A DNA stretch of 64,000 bases from Populus alba (Eukaryota; Streptophyta; Magnoliopsida; Malpighiales; Salicaceae): the NCBI RefSeq assembly GCF_005239225.2, contig NC_133296.1:10788001-10852000 (forward strand), written 5' to 3'. Under the pieces are notes generated by a model, which was given only the letters and a program-made list of their open reading frames with translations, made no database searches and was not told the DNA's origin. Numbering within the stretch: the stretch's first letter is position 1; every line of letters begins with the position of its first letter. This document shows positions 47,101 through 58,439 of the stretch, piece after piece. A program made the translations under genes and the position numbers.

Positions 47101-47546
47101 AATGGGGATGGTGAGATTCGAACTCGTGACCGCTTGGTCATTAAGGCTCTGATACCATGTCAAAGAACCATCTCAACCCAAAAGCTTAAGCTATTAGGTG
47201 AAGTTTCAATATATGATTTATATTATTCTCTAACAGTATAAGAGCAGGGAAAATCATGTATGTGAAATTTGGTATGATTTTGTGATATGCACATTCATGG
47301 AATTATATGGAAGCCTTAGAAATGGTAATTGAAGTGGAATTTTTTACTTAATGGATATTGACATGTTGTGATACATGATGGAAGTTTGGGGAAATGGAGA
47401 AATTGAATGAAAATTAGAGAAATTGTGTATTAATTTGATGTGTACGTGAGAGATATATGATGTGGAATAAATATTAGATTTAATCTTGAAAGTTTATGAT
47501 ATAAGCATGTTTAGGGAACATGGTTTGCATGTTATGGAAACAGGGA
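44040..47546 (+). mobile_element. retroelement E, copy B (plus orientation)
   Basis: Matches copy A (14035-17182) in inverted orientation throughout, apart from the TRIM at 46945-47235 and small indels. Shared landmarks include the (AAT)n near 45865, the ATTTTATGATTAATCT block and the segment GGAGAATATTGTAGGAGATG. It ends at about 47546 where Gypsy-2 pol begins, and its last 50 bp are repeated at 41185. Confidence 0.7.
46945..47235 (-). mobile_element. TRIM element (291 bp, 78 bp terminal direct repeats, TSD GTATA)
   Basis: Terminal direct repeats at 46945-47022 and 47158-47235 differ at about two bases. In minus sense each begins TGTTAGAG and ends TTTGACA. The PBS TGGTATCAGAGCC (47145-47157, reversed) abuts the upstream repeat, and a purine tract TTGAGGAGGTG precedes the downstream one. 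GTATA flanks both sides (46940-46944, 47236-47240). The interior has a Pol III B-box-like GTTCGAATC but no frame. Copy A has the empty site at 14343-14347. It needs enzymes from another element. Confidence 0.95.
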
Positions 47547-50500
47547 CTAACTCAAATAGGGGACGACCTAGAGTGCAAAATGAAAAGGATCAAAGAAGGG
47601 TTTTCCATATGACCCAAGAGGATGTCAAAGTAGCATCCAATGTGGTGGCAGGTATGCTGCAATTGAGTAAAGAAACAAAAAAGGTAGAAAAAGGATTTAT
47701 TATTGGGACACCTTTGGGTGAAATTGTGGAAACAAATGTTGTATTCGAAGGGGTGGGAATTAACATTAATGAGAGTGAACTAGAAGCAAATTTAATACCC
47801 CTAGAATTAAGTGATTTTTATATAATTCTAGGTATGAATTGGTTAGGAAAAAATAAGGCTCGTCTATAGTATTGCTTTACAAAAACGGTAACCTTCCAAA
47901 GGGCTAAGGGTGAAATAATGGTCTTTAAAGGGGAGAGAATTTCTAACTTTACAAATATGATCTCGGGTATGGTTGCGAGAAAACTACTAAAGAAAGGTTG
48001 TACAACATACCTTACCTATATGATAAATTCAGAAAAGGGTAAATTAGGATTGTCTGACACTCCAATTGTGAGGGAATTTCCGGATGTATTTCCAAAAGAA
48101 TTGCCAGGACTACCCTCAGAAAAAGAAGTTGAAGTCACCATAGATATATTGCTTAGGGTGTCTCCTATAGCCCAACCATTGTATAGAATGGCCCCAAAAG
48201 AATTGGAGAGTTGAAAATTCAATTGCAGGAGCTTTTAGACAAAGGGTTCATACGACCAAGCACCTCACCTTGGAGGGCACCTGTATTATTTGTGAAGAAG
48301 AAAGATGGAACGTTGAGGCTTTACATAGACTACCGTCAGCTGAATAAAGTGACAGTAAAGAACAGATATCCACTTCCGTGGATAGATGATTTGTTTGATT
48401 AGTTGAAGGGTGCCAAAGTATTCTTAAAGATTGATTTAAGATCAGGATACTACCAAATGCGAATCAAGGGGCAAGATGTGCCGAAAACTGCCTTCAGAAC
48501 TCGCTACGGACACTTTGAGTTCTTAGTGCTACCCTTTGGATTAACTAATGCTCCAGCACTTTTTATGGATTTAATGAACCGAGTATTCCAACCATACCTT
48601 GACAAGTTTGTTTTTGTGTTCATCGATGACATCTTGGTTTACTCCAAATCTTATGAGGAGCATGAACAGCACCTGAGACAAATACTACACACTTTGAGGA
48701 ATCGCCAGTTGTATGCCAAGTTGGATCAATGTGACTTTTAGTTAAAGGAAGTTACCTTTTTGGGGCATGTGGTGTCTTTAAAAGGCATTTTTGTGGACCT
48801 TTAGAAGGTGGAAGCAGTTTTGAGATGGGAAAGGCTAATTACGGTAATTGAAATTCATAGTTTTCTCGGATTGACAGGGTATTATAGAAGATTTATCGAA
48901 GGATTTTCAACGATAGCAACTCCATTGACACGATTCACCAGGAAAAACATAAGATGGGAGTGGTCAAAGGAGTGCGATGAGAGCTTTCAAGAATTGAAGA
49001 GAAGACTTACTACTGCACCCGTACTAATCCTTCCATCCAGAACAGAAGGCTTTGTAGTCTATAGTGATACTTCAAGAAAAGGACTAGATTGTGTTCTAAT
49101 GCAGCATGGAAAAGTAGTTGCCTATGCATCGAGACAACTGAAGACTTATGAAGTCAACTACCCAATTCATGATTTAGAATTGGCAGCAATAGTTTTTGCT
49201 TTACGAGTATAGAGGCACTACTTATATAGATCCCAGGTTCAATTTTTCACGGATCATAAGAGCCTTAAATATCTAATGTCACAGAAGGAGTTGAATATGT
49301 GACAACGGAGATGGGTAGAATTAATTAAAGATTACGACTGCATTATAGATTATCATCCAGGAAAAGCAAATGTAGTCACGGATGCTCTCAGCCGTAAAGA
49401 TAAGGCAATTAGGGGTGGACCAACGAATAGGAATGAGGAAACCATGATTGGACTAAAGAGATTGAGGGCAGTATTAAGTGTTAGTCTGAAAGGATCCTTA
49501 ATGGCTCAACTAAGGGTGAAGTCAGGATATCGAGAGCAAATATTAGAGGCACAACAGCTTGATGATAAGGTGTTAAAAGTAAGAATGAAACTGGAATCGG
49601 GGGGTGAAACTCTTTTTCGAATGGGTGATGATGGAATAGTAATGTTGGGGCGATGTATGTATGTGCCTAACAACCAAGCCCTTAAACAAAAGTTACTACA
49701 AGAGGCTCACAAGTCTAAGTTCACTATACATCCAGGTAGTACTAAGATGTACCAAGATCTGAAACAATACTATTAGTGGCCAAATATGAGAAAAGAAGTG
49801 GTTGGTTACGTGGCAAAATGTAGTATTTGCCTACAAGTAAAAGTAGAACATCGAAAACTGGCAAGGCTGCTACAACCATTTCCAGTCCCTGAGTGGAAGT
49901 GGGAGATAATCACATTGGACTTTGTGTCAGGACTACCCAGAGGAAAGAGGGGAAATGATGCAATCTGGGTCATTGTGGATCGACTAACTAAGTCTGCCTT
50001 TTTCCTACCAGTAAAGATGACATATCCAGTTGACAGGTTGGCTAAGATTTATGTGAACAAAGTTGTAAGGCTTCATAGAGTCCCAACATCAATTGTATCA
50101 GACCGAGACCTAAGATTTACTTCACGTCTCTGGTTGAGCATACAACATGCCTTGGGAACAAATTTGAGTATCAGCATCGCCTTTCATCCACAGACTGATG
50201 GCCAATTTGAGAGAGTTATTTAGATCTTAGAAGATTTACTAAGGGCATGTGCTTTGGAATTTGGTGGAAACTAGGAGGAGCACCTGTCACTAGTAGAATT
50301 CACGTATAATAACAGTTATCAAACAATAATTGGAATGGCCCCATTTGAAGCTCTTTATGGCAGAAAGTGTAGGACACCCTTGTGCTGGGAAGAAGTGGGG
50401 GACAGAAGGTTGTATGGGGCAGAATTAGTACAAATCACTACTGAAAAAGTGAGGATTATTAAGGATTGAATGAAGGACGTTTAGGATAGACAGAAGAAGT

Positions 50501-50985
50501 TTGCAGATTTTTGAAGAAGACCACTTGAATTTTGTCCTAGAGATAAAGTATTTCTGAAGGTAGCTCCATAGAAGCACATGTTGATTCGGCTTGAAGGGAA
50601 AGTTAGCTCCGAGGTTCATTGGACCATTTGAAATCCGAAAACATATCAGACTTGTAGCATATGAAATAAACTTGCCCTCACAGTTGGCCAAGGTTCACAA
50701 TGTATTCCATGTTTCTTTGCTACAAAAAGCTGATGTAAACCTTTCGAGAGTTTTACATCAAGTGCCAGTGGAGGTAAAAAAAGACTTAACACTTGAAGTA
50801 AGACCGATAAAGATACTCGATTGGGGTGAGAAAGAACTTCGTAATAAGAAAGTTCCCATCATCAGAGTCTTATGGCGAAGCTCACAAATCGAGGAAGAAA
50901 CATGGGAGAGAGAATCATAAATGAGACAAAAATTCCCCAACTTGTTTATAAATTCAGGTACACCACTCAAATTTCAAGGGTAAAA
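47547..50985 (+). pseudogene. Gypsy-2 pol polyprotein, many stops
   Basis: Protease: only the flanks remain (LIPLELSDFYIILGMNWLG); the segment that should hold the catalytic Asp motif is deleted near 47690. RT 48211-48741: [29 protein letters not shown] and the catalytic block [11 protein letters not shown]. RNase H from 49040: [16 protein letters not shown], ending NVVTDALSRK. Integrase 49700-50460: HHCC-type finger, TLDFVSGLP, IVSDRDLRFTS and QTDGQFERVI, so D, D and E are present. The tail 50591-50920 ([27 protein letters not shown]) is chromodomain-like. At least ten stops or frameshifts. Confidence 0.9.
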
Positions 50986-51005
50986 TTTCTATTAGGAGGG
51001 GAGAA

Positions 51006-51902
51006 TGTAAACCCCAAGAAAAATAAATAAATAAAAGTGAAGAAATTCATGCATATGGTTAAATAAAAAACAGGAATTCAAAAAAATTTTAATATGAATT
51101 TCCGGATGAAATAATTCAAGATATTATAATGAACCCGGTACTGTTGAGGGTTGGATTTAATTGAAGAGAAAAAAAATACACTTAAAGGAAAAGGGGGGCC
51201 TAAATTCAAATAAGGGAAAATATAGAGTATAAATACTCTCTCCTCACCAAAACAAAATCTGTAGGAACCATAAGGAGAGAAGATAGGGAGTTTTATACCC
51301 CTTTTTGAGAAATCAAGAGAGAAGTGTTTGGGTTGCAGGACAGATTCGGACTTCTCCGTTGTTGCTATAATTTGGACTTGAAAACGATCTTCTTAGATCT
51401 TGGCTTCCATATGAAAGTTGTAGGCCTATGTCTTACCAAATCTGTCCTAAAATGTGAGATCATTTAGACATCTAGAACTCGAGATATGACCTAATTACCG
51501 AACAGTGTTCCAGTTTGGACTACACCAACATCTATTTTCTAAGTTTGACCCTTTCTTTGTCCTTTCAATTTCAATACTTAAACTCATCAATGAATCCTTT
51601 CATTTATGTGATAGGCATGCGCATTTAAGATGAACATTTACCATAAATTAAAGGTATCTCACATTATTAGGTGTGTTATTATAAAACATGCTTTAGTTAA
51701 GGAGTTATTGATACTTCAAGTGCAAAATGATGATATAAAACTTTGATAAAATACACTTTTAAGGTCGATAACTTATTATGGATATTTAGGAACACTTATT
51801 ATGTTGTAAATACTTAATACTTTCTTTGCATGTTAGCATTCATTTTCTCTTAAATTTTATGATATGATGTTTTGGACTATGTTCATATTGATCTTACTCG
51901 TA

Positions 51903-51974
<72 letters not shown>

Positions 51975-52182
51975 AATTATGAGGTTTGATATAAGGTCTG
52001 GAATTATAGGACCTTATGATAATAGGTTGATTAAGTAAATTGATAGTAGTCGATAACTTGGGTTGTCCTAAATTCAGAAGAAACTCTCCTGAATTTTTTT
52101 TTTTAAAAAAAGTCACCCTCAAATAAAGAGGATATGTTGTGATCTTTTAACATTGATTGAGTCGTACAGTCGGACTATTACA
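51006..52182 (+). repeat. LTR4 (3' LTR of Gypsy-2), chimeric
   Basis: Starts TGTAAACCCC right after the purine tract AGGAGGGGAGAA and ends ACTATTACA. Its last 400 bp match LTR1 in reverse. A segment at about 51326-51772 instead matches the 3' end of element R (37640-38120), up to AAAATACACTTTTAAG. It lacks the hairpin arrays of LTR1 and LTR3. Confidence 0.8.
51906..51973. repeat. (TA)n(TG)n microsatellite in LTR4
   Basis: About 13 TA/AT units followed by about 19 TG units. Same position as the AT repeat of LTR1. Confidence 0.95.
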
Positions 52183-52306
52183 AATATGCTTTCTATTTTT
52201 CCCTATTGACCAAGAGGAAGGAGAGGTAAGAAGCTATTACAGAGTAGAGATGGAGCATGAAATCTTATGGATAATGAATGTTCTGTATATATCAGCTACT
52301 ACTCAC

Positions 52307-52998
52307 TGTGTTGTCTTTCAGTGCGTCGCAGACATCCTTGTATGTGCACAATCAACTGTGTCTTCCAAGCTCTTCAAGGGATTCACAACGAATAATTTCT
52401 TCACCCATTTTCTGTAATAAATGATGCATCCTTATCTTATCTTGTGAGACTCTTATAAGGGATTTCTCAATAAAAGCCTGCATCCCAATATCTGCATGGA
52501 ACCCACAACTATCAAGTAGCCTTATTATACGATCCTTTTTCATCCCCTTCAAGAAGCAAGCGATATCTAAAAATATTTTCTTCTCTAATTCATGGAGGCC
52601 ATCAAAACTAATGCGAAGAACATCAATAATCTTCCTATCAGGAATGTCATTCATTCTATCAATTGCACTTTTCCATTCATGCAGACCTCTTTTATGCAAG
52701 AACAAACCAATGACTTCAAGAGCTAGTGGAAGGCCATTAGCATAACCCACAACTTGCTTGGATAGTTCCGATAAATATTCGGTAGGTTGGTCTCTTTTGA
52801 AAGCTTTCCAGCTAAATAACATAAGAGCATCTTTATCATTTAATTTCTCAGCCTCGTATATTCTAGTAACACCATGGCTATCAAGCACTTGTTTATTTCT
52901 GCTCGTTATGATAATCCGGCTCCCTGAACCAAACGATCCATGCTTTCCAGCCAACATCTATAGTTGTTCGTCATCATCTACATCATCGAGAATAAAAA
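52307..52998 (-). pseudogene. TNL gene: NB-ARC exon, 3' half
   Basis: On the minus strand, after Copia-3, it reads ILDDVDDDEQL (kinase-2), stop, MLAGKHGSFGSGSRIIITSR (RNBS-B), then YANGLPLALEVIG (GLPL), LEKKIFLDIACFLKG (RNBS-D) and MHHLLQKMGEEIIR, the MHD position reading MHH. NB-ARC binds ADP/ATP as the receptor's on-off switch. Stops follow DEQL and RHS, both where a Gln codon is plausible. A donor GTGAGT directly follows LKDNT at 52307, the usual end of the TNL NB-ARC exon. The LRR exons should follow at lower coordinates, but Gypsy-2 lies there. Confidence 0.93.
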
Positions 52999-53311
52999 TG
53001 TTGAATTAATGTCTCAGAAGTTGCTGACGAAGAAGCTGCTGATGTGGAAGCTGATATGAGTTTTAGTTTTAATAAAACACTTGTTGTTTTGAATTTGTCA
53101 ATTTTTGTTAGGATTGATATAATCCTTTTTGTTTAGTCATTATTTTTTCAATTATGTTACATAACAGTAGGAGATAATGTTGTTGTTACTTGCATTTAAA
53201 GCTTTCCTTTTCATTGTTTTTCTACATGCTGAATATCAATAAAATAGTGAAGTTCTAAGAAGAAGTTTGATATTTGTTAGCTTTTGCATGTCATTATGTT
53301 CAAATCCTACA
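52999..53311 (+). repeat. Copia-3 5' LTR
   Basis: 313 bp, TG...CA. It should carry the element's promoter; an AATAAAA word near 53240 could serve as polyadenylation signal in the 3' copy. Confidence 0.92.
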
Positions 53312-53418
53312 AATTGGTATTAGAGCTGATTCCTTTCTTGAGAGATCTGTGAGGCTGAGAGAGCTTAAACACTTACCCTAAACACTTATTATCCCTCTAA
53401 AAAACCAATCAACGCAAA

Positions 53419-54300
53419 ATGAGTTCAGAAGCCTCCCTGAATTTGATGGCACCACCAGTATTTGATGGAACAATCTATCAAGTGTGTGTTGTTCGAATGG
53501 AAGCTTACCTTGATGCAAATGATCAGTGGGAAGCTGTTGAAAACACATATGAGGTTCATCTTTTGCTTGACAATCCAACTATAGCTTAAATGAAAAATCA
53601 CAAGGAGAGTAAGGAAAAGAAATCAAAGACAAAAGCTAGCTTACTTGCAGCTGTCTCGTCTTCAATCTTCACTAGAATCATGACTATGAAGACAACAAAT
53701 GAGATTTGGAACTCTCTGAAAAAAGAATATGAAGGGAATGAACAAGTGAAGGGCATGCAAATTCTAAATCTAATCAGAGAATTTGAGTTGCAAAGAATGA
53801 ATGAATCAGAAACCATCAAGGATTACTCTGACAGACTTCTTGACATTGTAAACAAAGTAAGACTTCTTGGTACTGAATTTTCTGATTCTAGAATTGTACA
53901 GAAAATTCTTATCACTGTTCCTGAAAAATTTAAAACTACAATATCATCAATAGAAAATTCAAATGATGTATCGAGCATCATTTTGGCAGAGCTACTAAAT
54001 GCACTGCGGGCTCAAGAACAAAGAAGACTCATAAGACAAGCAGGTTCTGTGGAAGGTGCTTTCTTTGCAAAATCACAAACAACATGCAACAAAGAAACAT
54101 AAATTATAGTAGCAACAACACAACATTTCCATCGTGTTCTTACTGCAAAAAAATCCAACCATTCATAAAGCAAATGCTGGTGGAGGCTGGATATAAAATG
54201 TCAAAAGTGTTGTCAGCTAGGACACATTGGAAGGGTATGCAAATTTCAACAACAACAACAGCAGCAAGGAGAAGTCAAAACTATTGTTGAACAACCTGAA
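53419..54300 (+). pseudogene. Copia-3 gag
   Basis: ATG at 53419 (MSSEASLNLMAPPVFDG). A TAA at 53587-53589 breaks the frame after LLLDNPTIA. The UBN2-type core continues from 53590: ASLLAAVSSSIFTRIM, TTNEIWNSLKKEYEG and FELQRMNESETIKDYSDR. After a further frame change comes an intact CX2CX4HX4C knuckle (CQKCCQLGHIGRVC) near 54206-54250. Confidence 0.87.
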
Positions 54301-54309
54301 GAAGAACAA

Positions 54310-57238
54310 TTGTTTGAGGCATCATGTTTTGTTGCCAATAACTTAACAAAGAACAGGCTTATAGATAGTGGTTATACCAGCCACATGACTTATGATAAAG
54401 AGCTTTTCAAAAGGCTTGACAAAATTGCCATTTCTAAAGTGAGAATTGGAAATGGGGCATGTCTTGCAGTAAAGGGTAAAGGAACAGTAGCAATCAAAGG
54501 CAACATAGGTTTAAAATTAATTTCTAATGTCTTATATGTTCCTGAAATTAATCAAAATCTTTTGAGTGTTGGTCAGTTGCTGGAAAAAGGATATAAGGTG
54601 CTATTTGAAGACAAGTTTTGCTTGATTATTGATGCACAAAACAAAGAAGTATTTAAAATTCAGATGCAAAGTAAAAGCTTTGCTTTCAATTTTACAGAAG
54701 AAGAACAAGCTGCAGTACATGAAGAAAATAGCAGTACAATGCTTTGGCATAAAAGATTGGGGCATTTTCATCATAGAGCTCTACTCTTTATAAAGAAGAA
54801 CAATCTTGAGAAAGGCCTACCTGATTTAGAAGAAGAACTTCCTTTGTGTGCAGCCTGTCAGTATGGAAAGCAGACAAGACTTCCTTTTCCACATAATAAA
54901 AGCTGGAGAGCTGCACAGAAACTACAGCTAGTGCACACTGATGTGGGAGAACCTCTGAAAATATCATCATTGAACAGTAGTAAGCATTACATTACTTTCA
55001 TTGATGATCATACAAGAATGTGCTAGATTTATTTCATGAAGTATAAATCTGAAGTTGCTGACATCTTCTGGAAGTTCAAAGCTTGGGTGGAAAAACAAAG
55101 CACACACAAAATATAGATGGTTAGATCAGACAATGGAATAGAATATACCTTAGAAAAATTCAACAAGTTCTGTGAAAAGGAAGGCATTGAACATCAGCTG
55201 ACAGCACCTTATACCCCTCAGCAAAATGGTGTTGTTGAGAGAAAAAACAGAACACTCATGGAGATGACAAGATATTTATTACATGACAAAGTATTGCCAA
55301 AGAATTTATGGGCTGAGGCTGTAAACACAACAGTGTTTTTTTTTTTTAACAGATTGCCAACAAAAGCTCTGCAACAAAAAACTCCATTTGAGGCATAGTA
55401 TGACTATAAACCAAAGTTGCAAAATTTAAAAACTTTTGGTTGTCTTTGCTTCTCTTACATTCCGCAAGTCAAAAGAGACAAACTTGATAAAAAGGCAGAA
55501 CTTGGAATCTTTGTAGGCTACAGTTTAGTCTCCAAAGCCTACAGGATTTATCTTCCATAAGACAACAAAGTGATTGTTAGCAGGAACATCCAATTCTTTG
55601 AGTCAAAAAGCTGGAACTAAGAGAAAAATAAGCTTCAATTTCAAGAGGAGAATGCTGATGTTAATGATGAATCTGTTACAAGAATCAGATTGCTCTTCGA
55701 TATCTATCAGAGTTGCAATGTGGCAATAATTGAACCTACAGGATATGAAGAAGCTGCTGCAGATCAACATTGGATAGCTGTAATGAAGGAGGAGTTTATG
55801 ATGATTGAGAAAAATCAGACTTGGATACTAGTGAACAGACATGCACATAAAAAGGCCATAGGAGTCAAATGGGTTTATAGAACCAAGTTCAATGCTGACA
55901 ATTCTATACATAAACACAAAGCAAAACTTGTTGTCAAGGGATATGCTCAGATGTTTGGGGTGGATTTCTCTGAAACTTTTGCTTCGGTTGCTAGGCTTGA
56001 TACTATAAGAATGTTGCTTGCTCTTATTGCTTAAAATGGTTGAACTATACATCAAATGGATGTCAAATCTGCTTTCTTAAATGGATATTTGAAGGAGGAA
56101 ATATTTGTGGAGCAGCCTGAAGGTTTTGTCATTCAAGGAGAAGAGGAGAAAGTATATCTACTAAAAAAGGCTCTCTATGGTTTAAAGCAAGCACCAAGGG
56201 CTTGGTACAACAGGATTGATGCATATTTGTTAGACTTAGGCTTTACAAAAAGTCTAAGTGAATTGCTTGTGGTTTCTCTTTATGTGGATGGCTTACTTGT
56301 GACATGAAGTAACATGGAGCAGATTGATGAGTTCAAAAGAGAAATGAAGAATGTCTTTGAGATGACTGACTTAGGGAAGATGACATTCTTTCTTGGCATG
56401 GAAGTTCAACAAAAGCAGAATGAAATCTTCATATGCCAGCAAAAATATGCCAAAGAGATTTTAAAGAAGTTCAACATGGAAGAGTGCAGATCAACAGCAA
56501 CACCAATGAATCAAAAGGAGAAATTTTGTAAAGAAGATGGAGCTGCAAAGATTGATGAAACACTCTATAGAACCTTAATAGGATGCTTGATGTATCTTAC
56601 TACAACAAGACCCGACATTATAAATGCTACAAGTATACTTTCAAGGTATATGCATTGTGCAAGTGAAATTCATTTTCAAGCAACAAAAAGAATTATCAGA
56701 TACATTAAGGGAACAATTGACTATGGATTGAAGTTTTGTCAAGTTAAAAACACCATACTCCATGGTTATTCTGACAGTGATTGGGCCAGCTGTGTTGATG
56801 ACATGAGGAGTACTTTAGGTTATTGTTTTAGCTTTGATTCTGCCATTTTTTCGTGGAGTTCAAAGAAGCAAGAAGTCATAGCTCAATCCACAGTAGAGGT
56901 AAAGTATGTTACTGCTACTGCTGTCGTGAATCAGGCTATTTAGATTAGAAAATTAATGGCTAATTTGCAGATGGAGCAAAAGGAAAGCACACAAATACTT
57001 GTAGACAATCAAGCTGTAATTTCAATTGCAAAAAAATCCTGTGTTTCATGGTAAAACAAAACATTTCAAATTGAAACTTTATTTCCTAAGAGAAGTTCAA
57101 AGAGAAGGTGAAATACAGTTGATCTATTGCAAAACAGAAAATCAAAATGTTGATATTCTAACCAAGCCGCTTCCTCAAGCTAAGTATGAATTCTTTAGAC
57201 AGAGACTTGGAGTCTACAGCTTCAAAGCCAAAGATGAG
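54310..57238 (+). pseudogene. Copia-3 pol polyprotein, many stops, altered RT active site
   Basis: Protease RLIDSGYTSHMTYD (54355), GAG-pre-integrase MLWHKRLGHF, integrase VHTDVGEP, MVRSDNGIEYT and QQNGVVERKNRTLME (D, D, E present), RT from 55690 with [28 protein letters not shown], and LYVDGLLVT where copia has YVDD. RNase H has GYSDSDWASCVDD and ends with NVDILTKPLPQAKYEF. Stops break it near 55024, 55117, 55398, 55558, 55618, 56032, 56305 and 56941. The lost second Asp of YVDD alone would abolish RT activity. Confidence 0.9.
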
Positions 57239-57552
57239 TGTTGAATTAATGTCTCAGAAGCTACTGACGAAGAAGTTGTTGATGTGGAAGCTGATATGAG
57301 TTTTAGTTTTAATAAAACACTTGTTGTTTTGAATTTGTCAATTTCTGTTAGGATTGATATAATCCTTTTGTTTAGTCATTATCCTTTCAATTCTGTTACG
57401 TAACAGCAAGAGATAATGTTGTTGTTACTTGCATTTAAAGCTTTCCTTTTTATTGTTTTTCTACATGCTGAATGATCAATAAAGCAATGAAGTTCTAAAA
57501 AAGAAGTTTGATATTTGTTAGCTTTTGCATTTCATTCGGTTAAAATCCTACA
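57239..57552 (+). repeat. Copia-3 3' LTR
   Basis: 314 bp; about 20 substitutions and two or three small indels compared with the 5' LTR. The last stretch (GTTAAAATCCTACA) abuts the TNL exon. Confidence 0.92.
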
Positions 57553-57958
57553 AAGAAGAACCTTTTTAAGTCGCAGCCTGTGCTTTATCAAATCAATCCT
57601 TCTTGAACAATCCCGTGCGGTGGGAAGCTCCATTGAGATTTCTGAAAGAAGTTGCTCCTGTAAACGACACAGTCCATCTTTCTCTGCAAAAACTTCTCTC
57701 ACATTTGCTAAGAAGCAGCTCCCTTGGAATTGCCAACGAATCCTATCATACATGACTCTCGCAACAGTTGTCTTTCCCATGCCACCCATTCCACATATCC
57801 CTATAAAGAGAATATCATTTGCTTGCTCGTCTATATATTCATTCAATACCTTCAGACGAGAATCTATTCCAACTAGATTTTTGCTAATTGTTGGCAAAGT
57901 GAAGCTTAGTTTGCACTGTATATATTCAGCAATCTTTTTAATTGATTGTGACTCGTCC
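57553..57958 (-). pseudogene. TNL gene: NB-ARC exon, 5' half
   Basis: Begins after an acceptor TTTTATGCAG at 57959 with DESQSIKKIAEYIQCK, then LPTISKNLVGIDSRLKVL, the P-loop GICGMGGMGKTTVARVMYD, SCFLANVREVFAEKDG (RNBS-A) and LRLKKVLL, where Copia-3 interrupts just before kinase-2. The stretch is open throughout and all nucleotide-binding residues are kept. The TIR exon that should precede it at higher coordinates was not found up to 64000, so this gene too is incomplete. Confidence 0.95.
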
Positions 57959-58439
57959 CTGCATAAAAGGGGCAAAAACATTAAGCATGCAGTGTGCGAA
58001 AACATGAAATATTGTTACTTGAAATATATGCGTGGTTGTTAACGAGAAATTAATCAATCAACCTTCGATAATACTTCAAGAAGGAGGAAAAGGAAAGAAT
58101 AATTTGAAAAGGAACTAGGATTCTGTGGATGCACAGAATGATCGATCCTTATAATAGCTAGCTTATTGCACATAGAATAGCATGCATGTAAGAACACAAA
58201 AGCCACTAAGTATGGTTTTGACAGGCAAAAAACCAATCACTTCTTAAATTGCCATGTCAATTTATCAACTTATCTTGCAATGATTTGCTTTTATAAAAGT
58301 TCTTAGATTTTAAATTGTTGAGTTTTTTTTCGAAAAGATTATTCGACATAACATTTCTTTTGTGTATTGTCATTTGTCAAGATCGCCATGAAAACTCAAT
58401 CACTTGCCTATTATTAGCAACCTGTGTGCTTGGTCTGCC
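57959..58439 (-). other. likely TNL intron 1 / 5' flank, no exon seen
   Basis: Directly upstream of the NB-ARC acceptor (pyrimidine run and TTTTATGCAG). No TIR motif in any frame. Confidence 0.55.

Larger units (their letters stand above)
47547..52182 (+). mobile_element. Gypsy-2: 3' part of a Ty3/gypsy element (pol and 3' LTR4)
   Basis: Starts at the gag-pol linker (equivalent of 300-181 in Gypsy-1) and runs through protease, RT, RNase H, integrase and a chromodomain-like tail to a polypurine tract (50991-51005) and LTR4. The 5' LTR and gag are missing where copy B of element E begins. The order protease, RT, RNase H, integrase defines gypsy. Confidence 0.9.
52999..57552 (+). mobile_element. 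Copia-3: full-length Ty1/copia element in the TNL NB-ARC exon
   Basis: Two LTRs, 52999-53311 and 57239-57552 (TGTTGAATT...TCCTACA), about 6-7 percent different by eye, so an old insertion. PBS TGGTATTAGAGC at 53315-53326. Flanks AAAAA (52994-52998) and AAGAA (57553-57557) are a one-mismatch 5 bp target duplication; removing the element and one copy gives the continuous NB-ARC frame (KKVL then LILDDVDD). Orientation is opposite to the TNL. Confidence 0.95.

Noticed and set aside
47105..47157. tRNA gene suggested by the B-box-like GTTCGAATC near the PBS
   Set aside because: No cloverleaf can be drawn; the context is a TRIM with PBS and terminal repeats.
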